Shown here: piece by piece, positions 30,103-39,211 of the stretch | Layout of the letters: each line of letters opens with the position of its first letter | Numbering within the stretch: the stretch's first letter is position 1 | Source: Alphaproteobacteria bacterium | GTDB taxonomy: Bacteria > Pseudomonadota > Alphaproteobacteria > Rhizobiales > Aestuariivirgaceae | NCBI GenBank assembly: GCA_024640405.1 | Contig: JAHEFB010000008.1 | Span: forward strand, 51,454 to 115,453 | Reading direction: 5' to 3' | DNA length: 64,000 nt | Made by a program: the position numbers and the translations under genes | Notes under the pieces: generated by a model | The model's input: only the letters and a program-made list of their open reading frames with translations | Told to the model about the DNA's origin: nothing | The model's database searches: none

Positions 30103-31644
30103 ATGAGCGATACCGTTTTTCAGCTGGCCCGCGACAGCCTTCAGGCTGACTATGGCGAACACCGCCTGCACCGGCTTCAGCGCCACGGATATCAACGCTG
30201 GGTTCATCTGCGCAGCCAGGTCAATCTTTACTACTTCTGGGAAAAACGCTGGTTCTTCATCGCCATCATGCTGGCGTTCGCCTTCCTGCACACCGGTCCC
30301 TACGAAGGCCTGACCCGTGAAGGCCAGATCGTGCTGACCATGTCGTTGTTTGCCACCATCCTGTTCATCACCGAACCGGTGCCGCTACCAACCGTGGCGC
30401 TGATGATTGTTGTTGGCCAGGTGATTTTGCTGGGTATCGAATCCACAGAGGTCGCAAAGAGTCTGATGACGGATTCCGTGCTGTTCATCATGGGCGCACT
30501 AATGCTGGCGGTTGCGGTGGTCAAGCAGAAACTCGACAGGCGGATTGCCTGGGCTATCGTGCGGGTTACCGGAACCAGTACCTTCCGGATCAGCTTCGGA
30601 ATAACGCTGACCTGCGGTGTGCTCGCCTCGTTCATCGGTGAGCACACGGTTGCCGCCATGATGCTGCCGGTCGGCATTACACTCATATCGCTTACCTCGA
30701 ACGAACCCAAAAAGGTCAAGAACCTGGCCGCGGTGCTGCTCTTGTCGATCTCTTATGGCTGTGCCATTGCAGGTATCGGCACACCGTCTGGCGGTGCGCG
30801 AAACGCCATCATGATCGGTTACTGGAAAGACTTTTTCTTCGATCCGACCAATCCGGAAACGCGCCGCTTCATCGTCGATTACGTCACCTGGATGATGTAT
30901 GCTTATCCGATATTCCTGATCCAGTTGCCAATTGTTACCACGGTGCTGTTCTGGACGTTCAAACCGGAATACCCGGACCTGTCACGGGCTGTTTCAAGAT
31001 TGCGCACCCAGGTCGTCATGGACGGTCCCATCCGGCCGGCGCAGTGGATGGCAATTCTGGTGTTCTTGGTGACGGTAATCGGCTGGATATCCTTCTCGGA
31101 ACAACTGGGGCTTGGCATTGTCGCCATTGCAGGTGCGATTGCGTTTCTGGTTGCAGGACTGGTGCGCTGGGAGGACGTCAATTCCGGTGTGAACTGGGGA
31201 GTGGTGCTTTTGTACGCCGCCGCCATTTCGCTTGGTGTCCAGATGAAGGACACCGGCGCTGCTGAATGGGTCGCCAGAAATTTTGTCGAGATCCTGCGGC
31301 CGGTCGGCATGGCCACGGGCTACGGGCTGGAAATGGCCATCGCGGTGCTGACGACCTTCGTCACCAATACCATGACGGCTGGTGCCGCCGTCGCCGTGCT
31401 GGGGCCGATTGTGCTGAAGACGGCGACCGCCGGCGGCGCCGATCCCCTGGCAGTTGGTTTCGTAACCGCGATAGCGTCAGCGTTTGCCTATATTACCGCG
31501 GCTGCCCACCCGGCCTTTACGATCATCTATGCTTCGGGTTATCTGACCGGCAAGGACTTCCTGAAATCCGGCTGGCGCATGACCATAGCGTCACTGGCCC
31601 TGCTGATGTTGTCCGCCTATTTCTACTGGCCGCTGCTGCGATAG
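30103..31644 (+). CDS. SLC13/DASS-family anion permease
   Basis: Multi-TM; LFITEPVPLPTVALMIVVGQVILL...CGVLASFIGEHTVAAMMLPVGITL...GTPSGGARNAIMIGYW...TTFVTNTMTAGAAVAVLGPIVL. Confidence 0.87.
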   Translation: MSDTVFQLARDSLQADYGEHRLHRLQRHGYQRWVHLRSQVNLYYFWEKRWFFIAIMLAFAFLHTGPYEGLTREGQIVLTMSLFATILFITEPVPLPTVALMIVVGQVILLGIESTEVAKSLMTDSVLFIMGALMLAVAVVKQKLDRRIAWAIVRVTGTSTFRISFGITLTCGVLASFIGEHTVAAMMLPVGITLISLTSNEPKKVKNLAAVLLLSISYGCAIAGIGTPSGGARNAIMIGYWKDFFFDPTNPETRRFIVDYVTWMMYAYPIFLIQLPIVTTVLFWTFKPEYPDLSRAVSRLRTQVVMDGPIRPAQWMAILVFLVTVIGWISFSEQLGLGIVAIAGAIAFLVAGLVRWEDVNSGVNWGVVLLYAAAISLGVQMKDTGAAEWVARNFVEILRPVGMATGYGLEMAIAVLTTFVTNTMTAGAAVAVLGPIVLKTATAGGADPLAVGFVTAIASAFAYITAAAHPAFTIIYASGYLTGKDFLKSGWRMTIASLALLMLSAYFYWPLLR

Positions 31645-31654
31645 GATCGTTACA

Positions 31655-32665
31655 ATGTCACTATTCAAGAAAACGGTGCTGAGTGAACGTACCGAACGCG
31701 CGGTACAAAAGACACTGGCAAACGTCTATGCCCAGCGCCGCAAGCGGTTCCGCGTGCTGGCCTGCATAGATGAAACCGATGAGTCATTCTGCACCGTGCG
31801 GATGGCAGCCAGGTTGGCCAAAACAGACGATTGCGACATCATCGTTCTATATGTCCGGTCCATCGACCAGGGCCTGTGGTCGGGCGGCCTGCAGGTTCGC
31901 GTTGCCCGCCAGAACATGCTCGAAGCAGGGCTTGAGTTACCCGGTATCAACCGGTTGCGCATGGCGCTGGATGTTTTGCGCGAGGAGGGAATTCCTGCAG
32001 AAGACTGGAAGCGCCGCACCGGTCACCAGGATGCCTGGGGAGACCCGCTGGGCGACAACAAGGTTGAATTTAATTCAGACGGCGGCCGGTCTGTTGTTCT
32101 CAAACTGAAAACTGCCCCGGACCCGGCGTCCGGCATTCTGGACCAGTACGAACTGGGACCGTACAACCTGGTCATCATGGGCGAACCGTCGCGCTGGCGC
32201 GGAGAATTTCACTCATTGTTTGATGCTGGCATCGTGCAGCAGGTCACGGTCCATGCACCATCGTCGGTTCTGATCGTCCGCGAACCGCTGGACAAGGCCG
32301 GCTTCTTTATCTGCACAGACGGCACGTCGCGTTCCATGCAAGCGGTCCGGCGCGCCGCAGTGCTGGCCCATACGGCCGGCGAACCCATCACACTGTTTTC
32401 CGCCGCATCACACGAATCAGGTGTTCCTGCTGCCGAAGAAAACGTAAAAAATGCTCGTGCACTGCTCAAGGCGATGGGGATCAAGGTCAAGACAATCCTG
32501 ACCGCTGTGGGGCCTGCGGCGAAAAAAATAGCTGAACTGGGCTCCGATCACGGCATCATCGTGGTAACTGACGAAGGCCGGTCCCGCGTTCAACGCGCCG
32601 TTAAAGGTTCGACAGCATATGATGTCGTGCGCACCGCCAAGACCTCCGTGCTGGATGTGCGGTAA
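31655..32665 (+). CDS. Universal stress protein family protein
   Basis: RFRVLACIDETDESFCTVRMAARLAKTDDCDIIVLYVRS; second domain FICTDGTSRSMQAVRRAAVLAHTAGEPITLFSAAS. Confidence 0.78.
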   Translation: MSLFKKTVLSERTERAVQKTLANVYAQRRKRFRVLACIDETDESFCTVRMAARLAKTDDCDIIVLYVRSIDQGLWSGGLQVRVARQNMLEAGLELPGINRLRMALDVLREEGIPAEDWKRRTGHQDAWGDPLGDNKVEFNSDGGRSVVLKLKTAPDPASGILDQYELGPYNLVIMGEPSRWRGEFHSLFDAGIVQQVTVHAPSSVLIVREPLDKAGFFICTDGTSRSMQAVRRAAVLAHTAGEPITLFSAASHESGVPAAEENVKNARALLKAMGIKVKTILTAVGPAAKKIAELGSDHGIIVVTDEGRSRVQRAVKGSTAYDVVRTAKTSVLDVR

Positions 32666-32700
32666 TCTTTGATTGTGGGAGGGGCCTGACCCCAGAGCAA

Positions 32701-32727
32701 AAAAGGCTGCACATCATGCAGCCTTTT
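32701..32727. terminator. Bidirectional intrinsic terminator
   Basis: AAAAGGCTGCA CATCA TGCAGCCTTTT perfect 11-bp stem with A/T tracts, between convergent genes. Confidence 0.88.
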
Positions 32728-32758
32728 CAAATTCTTGCTGAGGTTTCGCAAACCGACG

Positions 32759-33880
32759 TCAGGCTGTTGCCTTCATGGCATCCAGATACTCCTCGACGTG
32801 TTCAACATTCTCGAACCGCATCCAGCCTTCATCTGTTTCCGCTTCAACGGTTCCGTCGGACAACAGGCGTGCCGGACGTTCACGGATAACCCGTTCTTCG
32901 ACCACAAACAGCTCCTCTTCCTGAGGCAATGCCTCCGGCGCATCATCTGTTACCGACTCCGCATCATCGGCAGCAGAGCCCGCATCATCGGTTTCCGCAT
33001 CTGCTGTATCCAATTGCTGGTCTTGTGTTCCCACCGAAGGTTTTTCCGCCGCGAACGGCTTGAATTTCGGCCCGTCTGAAACGCTTGTATCTCTCCCGGC
33101 CGTGTCTTCCTTGACAGTGTCTGCGGCAGGCGCATCCGCCCTGGACGCTTCGGCTTCAGCGGTTGACTTGCCAGAATTGCCGGACAGATTGTCGACTGTG
33201 CCCGGGCGCGATTCAGCGCTTACATGTTTGGCTTCAGGCTTTTCGTCAGAAGCCGTCGCAGCTTCTGAAACTGCCGTCCTGTCTGGTGCTCGGGTAAATA
33301 CAGGTGGCGTATCTGCATCGGGATCCGGATCATCTTCAGGCGCCTTGGCAAAGAACGACGAAAGATCATCGCGTGCCTTGTCTCTGGCCTGGTCTGTTTT
33401 TTCGGCCACGTCGCCGGCAACTTCCGATGCAGTTTCACGTACGGAGCCAAATATGGAATCCGCTGCTTCATCCACTGCAACCTCAGAAGCTTCTGCCACG
33501 TCGTCTGCAACATCTGCAACAGCTTCTGCCGTATCACCGGGGGCATCTCCAAAAGCGGTAGAACCAGCGGCGGCTGCCGAAGCAGCTGCGGCAGCCGAAA
33601 CAGGCGCAGGAGCCATAAAGTCGGGCAGATCAGATTTTTCTGAAACCGACGGCCCGTAATCATCGGCCCCATCTTCGCCCGCGACAGGCGCGTTCATCGT
33701 CGACAGGTTGCCTGCGACAACACCAAGCCCCAACAGTACACAACCGCCGGTAAACAACGTGGCGGCCACATCCAGATTTAGCCCTACAATCACTGTTCCA
33801 GGCGAAAAAATGTTCATCAGACCGACAGCCACACCCGCTGCGATCAGCAAAATAGCCAAAAATATCAATAGTGTTTTCAT
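32759..33880 (-). CDS. Hypothetical membrane-anchored acidic low-complexity protein
   Basis: Two N-terminal hydrophobic segments, then long Ala/Asp/Glu/Ser-rich region, then conserved-looking C-terminus ERPARLLSDGTVEAETDEGWMRFENVEHVEEYLDAM. Confidence 0.7.
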   Translation of the reverse strand: MKTLLIFLAILLIAAGVAVGLMNIFSPGTVIVGLNLDVAATLFTGGCVLLGLGVVAGNLSTMNAPVAGEDGADDYGPSVSEKSDLPDFMAPAPVSAAAAASAAAAGSTAFGDAPGDTAEAVADVADDVAEASEVAVDEAADSIFGSVRETASEVAGDVAEKTDQARDKARDDLSSFFAKAPEDDPDPDADTPPVFTRAPDRTAVSEAATASDEKPEAKHVSAESRPGTVDNLSGNSGKSTAEAEASRADAPAADTVKEDTAGRDTSVSDGPKFKPFAAEKPSVGTQDQQLDTADAETDDAGSAADDAESVTDDAPEALPQEEELFVVEERVIRERPARLLSDGTVEAETDEGWMRFENVEHVEEYLDAMKATA

Positions 33881-34167
33881 GCCTCATTACCCCTCAGTTC
33901 CGGCAGCGCCGACGTATACCTGACACCCTGTATGCATGGTCTGCAACCAGACGCTAGCCGATATTGCACCTGCAAGCGAGACATATCCGGAAATTGGTCC
34001 CTGTTTGCCGGCGCGACTGACCAAACCATGTGGCTAGGTCAAAACCCACGAAATCAGTCTGGGTAGTGATTGAACCAATCAACAACCATAAAACTGATCA
34101 AATCCAAAACACCAGAGCAACCCCAAGGGTTCCTGCGAACCCAGGCCGCCCAAGTGTCGATTGGTCG

Positions 34168-34872
34168 TCACCTGTTCAGTTTAGCGTCGTTTTGCGGCAC
34201 TGCAATGGTCGTTTTGTCAACCCGCTGCTGCAAAGTGGGTTCATCCACACCATCTGCCATTTCTGCCGGTACTTCTTCGGTGTCATCCTGATGTTCACTG
34301 TCATCCGGTGAAGTGACATCCTCGCTTTCAAACTCCGGCAGGTCGTCTTCACCAGCGCCCGGTTCATCATCACCGCCGTCGACAGCATTGGCCAGCTTGT
34401 CGGCCACTTCTTCCAGGGTGGCATATCCCCTGCCCGGCATGTAACTGGATACAACGTTTCCTGCCTGCATCGCCGCATCGGTGTAATCGAGATCATAGTC
34501 ATTGAGGCCATCCAGCACCGCCAACGCCGGATTGGTGGTCCACAACTTGCGCAAGGCACGCTGGCGGAGCGGGCCCGGCACCCAAGACTTCATGAAAATG
34601 GTGAAGTCATTGTCGTAGGTGAGTGTTTCGATATCGACAGCCTCCAGTTCGTCAATCCAACGCTGCCGGGTTTCCTCATCCGGTGGTTCGTCCCGGGCAT
34701 CTTCAGGGGCAACCAGTGGCTGCCCGTCTGCGGACAGCACTGTTTCGGCTTCGTCACCCGGCGGTCGGGTCAGCGCTGCCTCGCGTTCTCTTGTCTCGCG
34801 CTCATCAATTTCGCGTACGTCTGCCTTGCGCTTTGCCCAGCGCGACATAAAGCCGTCTTCTCGCGAATTCAA
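34168..34872 (-). CDS. DUF3306 domain-containing protein (FDH-associated)
   Basis: MSRWAKRKADVREIDERE...DNDFTIFMKSWVPGPLRQRALRKLWTTNPALAVLDGLNDYDLDYTDA. Confidence 0.87.
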   Translation of the reverse strand: MNSREDGFMSRWAKRKADVREIDERETREREAALTRPPGDEAETVLSADGQPLVAPEDARDEPPDEETRQRWIDELEAVDIETLTYDNDFTIFMKSWVPGPLRQRALRKLWTTNPALAVLDGLNDYDLDYTDAAMQAGNVVSSYMPGRGYATLEEVADKLANAVDGGDDEPGAGEDDLPEFESEDVTSPDDSEHQDDTEEVPAEMADGVDEPTLQQRVDKTTIAVPQNDAKLNR

Positions 34873-35450
34873 TGCAGTTCTCCTTCAGGTTTGCCGGACG
34901 CCAGCATGCGGCGGCGAAGTTCCACCAGGCTCTCCTGCCCGAATTTATACTCCTCTGTGTCGAGTTTGTCGCGGCGGCGCTTCTTGAATTTCGAATCCTT
35001 GTAGTGCAGCGCCACAAACGCTTCCAGCCATTCACGCACATCTTGCGGCATAAGCAGCTTGCCAATTAACGCGTCATCGCCAGACATGTACTCCTCAGCC
35101 TCATATGAACTCATGGTCACCAGATGAGTGGTCCATATCAAACCGTCTGCAACAGGCTCCTCCAGTTCATGGGCCACCGAATAGACCGACGGCTGTGGTG
35201 ATGTCAGGTTGTAGACATAAGCTTCGAGATCCGTGCGATGCAAATCGAGACGGGAGGGTTCACCCAGCCAGCGTGACAGTGTATCGCTGCGTTCCAGCAA
35301 GCGCGGAGCCATGTTCATGTCGCTTTCAGCCACCGGCATCATGCCACACACTGTCCACTCCCAATCCAGCCACGGATGAGATGAGGCTTTGCGTTCGTAC
35401 ACAAGAGAAAGATGAATACTGCTACCGTCAGACAAGGCCTTCTCCCACAT
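34869..35450 (-). CDS. DUF3305 domain-containing protein (FDH-associated)
   Basis: VYERKASSHPWLDWEWTVCGMMPVAES...LHRTDLEAYVYNLTSPQPSVYSV; 4-bp overlap with DUF3306 gene. Confidence 0.87.
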   Translation of the reverse strand: MWEKALSDGSSIHLSLVYERKASSHPWLDWEWTVCGMMPVAESDMNMAPRLLERSDTLSRWLGEPSRLDLHRTDLEAYVYNLTSPQPSVYSVAHELEEPVADGLIWTTHLVTMSSYEAEEYMSGDDALIGKLLMPQDVREWLEAFVALHYKDSKFKKRRRDKLDTEEYKFGQESLVELRRRMLASGKPEGELH

Positions 35451-35459
35451 GGTGGATTT

Positions 35460-35726
35460 TAGGGTCAGGACCCATTAATCTTATGCAATTCTGTTTGAAA
35501 GAAAACAGTCGAATGATGTTAAAAAGCGCAAGACACGGCATTATGCCTTTTCGAGCAGTTTTCGACTTCAGGCGGGGTTTTCCTTCAAACCCGAAGGGCG
35601 GGGTCTAATTTGCCCCTGACATCGTTGAAAGGACTTGAAAACCGGACGGTTTCCTGCAGCCTTTCGCCTTGTCAGGCGCAAAACATCCTCCCGCAGAATG
35701 GATAACATTAATGGGTCCTGACCCTA
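35460..35726. mobile_element. MITE-like element with GGGTCAGGACCC terminal inverted repeats
   Basis: Left TAGGGTCAGGACCCATTAAT (35460-35479), right ATTAATGGGTCCTGACCCTA (35707-35726); similarity continues imperfectly to about 34 bp; TA at both outer edges. Confidence 0.8.
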
Positions 35727-35832
35727 GTACTGCATAGCACAACCCAGACAGGCTACATCATGTCATACCGCATTGCGAAACCGGCGCGACGGTGCGATGT
35801 ATTGTTTGTTCCGCTGAATCAAAGGCAAATTC

Positions 35833-37893
35833 ATGAAATTGAATGGTTATGAAACCCTGATCTGCAATTGCGAGCGCAGCATGACGCTGGACGGCAGGAA
35901 GATCTGCAAAGCAGCGGGCGGCAGCGAGGAACCGGATGTATTCAACAATCTGTGTCGTGCTGAAGCCGACAGGTTTGCTGAAGCGGTCTCGAGCCATGCC
36001 AGGGTGCTGGTCGCCTGCACACAGGAAGCACCGCTGTTTTCAGAACTCGCCCAGGACCAGGCCTACACAGGCGAACTCCGGTTTGCCAACATTCGCGAGC
36101 GCGCCGGATGGAGCACCGACAAGACTGCCAATTCCGCGAAAATTGCAGCGCTGCTGGCAGATGCCGCACATGCCAGCGAGCCTGCCGGTTCCATCAGTGT
36201 CACATCCAGCGGGCAGTGCCTGGTTTACGGTGCCGGACAACAGGCGCTTGATACAGCACGCAAGCTGAATTCGCGCATTCCGACCACCCTGCTGCTCAGC
36301 GACCCAGGAGATGTCATACCGCCTGCCAGCGCAGATGTTGCCCTGTTCAAGGGCAAAATCAGCAAGGCTGCCGGACATCTCGGTGCATTTGAAATCGTCG
36401 TGGATGGCTATGCACCGCTGATGCCATCGGCGAAGCAATCTGCAGATTTTGTGATGCCCCGTGATGGCGCATCATCGAATTGCGCACTGATCCTGGACAT
36501 GTCTGATGGGCCTTCGTTGTTTACCGGCGCTCATCTCCGGGACGGTTACAAAAAGGTCGATGCCGGCGATCCGGCTGCCGTCATGGAGGCCATGTTTGAA
36601 TTGGCAGACATGGCCGGTGAATTCGAAAAGCCGCTGTATGTAAAATATGATGCCAGCATCTGCGCCCATTCGCGCAGCCTGAAAGCCGGCTGCAGCAAAT
36701 GTCTGGACGTCTGCCCGGCCGGCGCGATCACGTCGATAGGCGACACCGTCGAGTTTGACCCGGTTATCTGTGGTGGATGCGGATCATGTGCTGCCGCGTG
36801 CCCGACAGGCGCGGCGTCTTACGCAATGCCGCAACGCAACGACCTGATTGCACGCATCGGCATCCTGGTTTCAACATTTCTGAAAGCCGGCGGCAAAAAC
36901 CCCGAAATTCTGGTGCATGACAACCGCTTCGGCCTGGAGCTGATCGGCATGAGTGCGCGTTTCGGCAGAGGCCTGCCGGCTAATGTTCTGCCGCTGGGTG
37001 TCAATGAGGTAACCCAGATCGGCCATGACGCGATGCTGGCCATGATGGCAACGGGTGTTGCGCGCATTCACCTGATCGCCAATCCGGCCAGAGCTGAAGA
37101 ACTGTCGGGCAGCAGCGCGGAGATCGAACTAACCAGGGCACTGGCCGAAGGACTTGGGTACGAATGCACGATCGCGGTGATCAGTGAGACGGATCCGGAT
37201 AATCTGGAAACAATAATCTGGGCGGACATACCTGCACCGACCCTGAAGCCCCATGCCATAACCGGCGTGGGATCAAAACGCGATGTGACACGCACCATGC
37301 TGGCACTGCTGCACAGGAGTGCTGCAAATCCTCAAGACGTCATTGCGCTGCCCGACAAGGCACCTTACGGGCAAATTGTCGTAAACACTGAAACCTGCAC
37401 GTTGTGCCAGGCGTGTGTGGGAGCCTGCCCGGTCAATGCCATCGGCGACAATCCGGACAAACCGCAACTTAGCTTTACCGAGGCGGCCTGTGTGCAATGT
37501 GGTCTGTGCCGGACCACATGCCCTGAAGGTGCCATCTCGCTTGAATCACGCTACAATTTTTCAGCCTCGGCCCTGTCTCCTGCGGTTTTGCATGAGGAAG
37601 AGCCATTCGCCTGTATTTCCTGCGGCAAGGATTTCGGCACGAAAAGCACTATTGAGAAAATCACCAAACAGCTCGCAGGCAAACATGCCATGTTCGCCGA
37701 CTCCGATACGGCCAAACTGATCCAGATGTGTGACAATTGCCGCATCGAACATCAGGCCAACTCGAACAATGACCCGTTTGCCGCAGGCGAGCGCCCGCGC
37801 ATCCGCAGAACTGAAGACTATATCGAGGCAGAACGCAAATCCAATGCCGGAGAGCCACTGAGCGCAGACGATTTTCTGATGGACGACGATTGA
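35833..37893 (+). CDS. 4Fe-4S dicluster ferredoxin protein (FDH-region)
   Basis: CAHSRSLKAGCSKCLDVCPAGAI, CGGCGSCAAACPTGAA, CTLCQACVGACPVNAI, CVQCGLCRTTCPEGAI. Confidence 0.9.
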   Translation: MKLNGYETLICNCERSMTLDGRKICKAAGGSEEPDVFNNLCRAEADRFAEAVSSHARVLVACTQEAPLFSELAQDQAYTGELRFANIRERAGWSTDKTANSAKIAALLADAAHASEPAGSISVTSSGQCLVYGAGQQALDTARKLNSRIPTTLLLSDPGDVIPPASADVALFKGKISKAAGHLGAFEIVVDGYAPLMPSAKQSADFVMPRDGASSNCALILDMSDGPSLFTGAHLRDGYKKVDAGDPAAVMEAMFELADMAGEFEKPLYVKYDASICAHSRSLKAGCSKCLDVCPAGAITSIGDTVEFDPVICGGCGSCAAACPTGAASYAMPQRNDLIARIGILVSTFLKAGGKNPEILVHDNRFGLELIGMSARFGRGLPANVLPLGVNEVTQIGHDAMLAMMATGVARIHLIANPARAEELSGSSAEIELTRALAEGLGYECTIAVISETDPDNLETIIWADIPAPTLKPHAITGVGSKRDVTRTMLALLHRSAANPQDVIALPDKAPYGQIVVNTETCTLCQACVGACPVNAIGDNPDKPQLSFTEAACVQCGLCRTTCPEGAISLESRYNFSASALSPAVLHEEEPFACISCGKDFGTKSTIEKITKQLAGKHAMFADSDTAKLIQMCDNCRIEHQANSNNDPFAAGERPRIRRTEDYIEAERKSNAGEPLSADDFLMDDD

Positions 37894-38044
37894 TACCAGA
37901 TCTCAGTAACAGCGGCCCATTTCATGGGATCATAGCGGTTCACTCGGGCAGGCGCGGTGCGCGCCCGTACCAAGGCGCGACACGCGCCTTGCCGGCGGAA
38001 AAAATCGCTCCGGTGAAATGGGCCGCTGTTACTGATATCTGGTA
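37894..38044. mobile_element. Non-autonomous palindromic element, TACCA...TGGTA family (151 bp)
   Basis: TACCAGATCTCAGTAACAGCGGCCCATTTCA ... TGAAATGGGCCGCTGTTACTGATATCTGGTA (1 mismatch); 3-bp TGA duplication at 37891-37893 and 38045-38047. Confidence 0.85.
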
Positions 38045-38172
38045 TGAGGAGTTTGATGTGATCGAACAGTCTACCTGGTTTCGCTCAGGCCGTTCTGCGT
38101 GTCCATAGGACCTCAGCAAAGTATTCCTGAGCGGGATGCGCTATATTCGGGAACCAACCTCGCCATGACACA

Positions 38173-39211
38173 ATGCGTACACAACCCAAACGCTCGCACC
38201 AACCAGCGGCCTCAACCGTGACTGACCTACACCGGATCGGGATACTTGGCGGGATGGGCCCGCAGGCTACCGTAATGCTGCAACAACGCCTGATTGATGC
38301 GGTTGCCGCAATGGATGACGCTGATCATATTCCGCTCATTGTGGACATGAATCCGCAGGTTCCTTCACGCCTGAGCTGGATACTGGAGGGGCGTGGAGAG
38401 GATCCCGGCAAAGTGCTTGCGGAAATGGCACAACGATTGGTCGCCGCGGGCGCCGAAGCGCTGGCGATGCCATGCAACACGGCGCACTACTTCGCTTCAC
38501 AGATCAACGCCTCGGTTGATGTTCCGTTTTTTGATATGGTCGCCATGAGCTGCCAGGCTGCCTCGGAAATTGTCGGACCGCGTGGAAAAGTTGGCATTCT
38601 TGCTTCACCGGCAACAGATCGCATTTCCCTGTTTCAAAAAGCCTTGAGAGCTTATACCAAAGGAACCGACTATTGACCCTTTTGACCGATTTTTCGCGTT
38701 CGCCGGCTAGGCAGGCTTCGCTCAGTGGTCTGGCCGACCACGAGTGGAGCGTAACGACGTCCGGCGATCGCGAAAAACCGGCCTTCGGTGGGCCAAATCC
38801 GTCCATCTGGTGCGTTGCCGTGCTTGCCCGATGCACCGCATCGCGCTGCGCACTGCGCCTGCCAGAGTGACCGGATTTGACTCCATCAAAAGGGTCAATA
38901 GTCGGTTCCTTTGGTATTATGGCTCAAAAGCGATCTATCCTGACGATCAGCCGGCGATGCTGGCTGCCATCCGTCGCATGAAAGCGGTAGGACCGCAAGA
39001 AGACGATGTCGCTGCACTGACCAATGCGGCGGAAAACTGCCGCCAGAACGGTGCAGACTGCATATTGATAGGTTGCACGGAATTTTCGCTTATTGCCAAT
39101 GAAGTTGAAACTGACCTGCCCGTAATCGACACAATCAACATGCTTGTCGCGCGTATTCTTGCCTTTTCGAACCTCAGGCCCCGAGAGTTGGGAAGCGAGC
39201 CCGCCACCTGA
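38173..39211 (+). pseudogene. Aspartate/glutamate racemase family gene disrupted by a 262-bp insertion
   Basis: N-terminal half IGILGGMGPQATVMLQQRLIDAV...MPCNTAHYF...GKVGILASPATDRISLFQKALRAY, C-terminal half GSKAIYPDDQPAMLAAIRRMKA...GADCILIGCTEFSLI, separated by the inserted element and in different frames. Confidence 0.9.
38655..38916. mobile_element. Non-autonomous palindromic element, TACCA...TGGTA family (262 bp)
   Basis: TACCAAAGGAACCGACTATTGACCCTTTTGA ... TCAAAAGGGTCAATAGTCGGTTCCTTTGGTA (perfect TIR); 3-bp TTA duplication at 38652-38654 and 38917-38919; interrupts racemase ORF. Confidence 0.9.

Noticed and set aside
33060-33659. 199-aa Ser/Ala-rich plus-strand ORF
   Set aside because: Mirror image of the low-complexity acidic region in the 32759..33880 gene.
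38744-39211. 155-aa ORF as an independent gene
   Set aside because: Its first ~55 codons are encoded by the inserted palindromic element; the rest is the displaced C-terminal half of the racemase.
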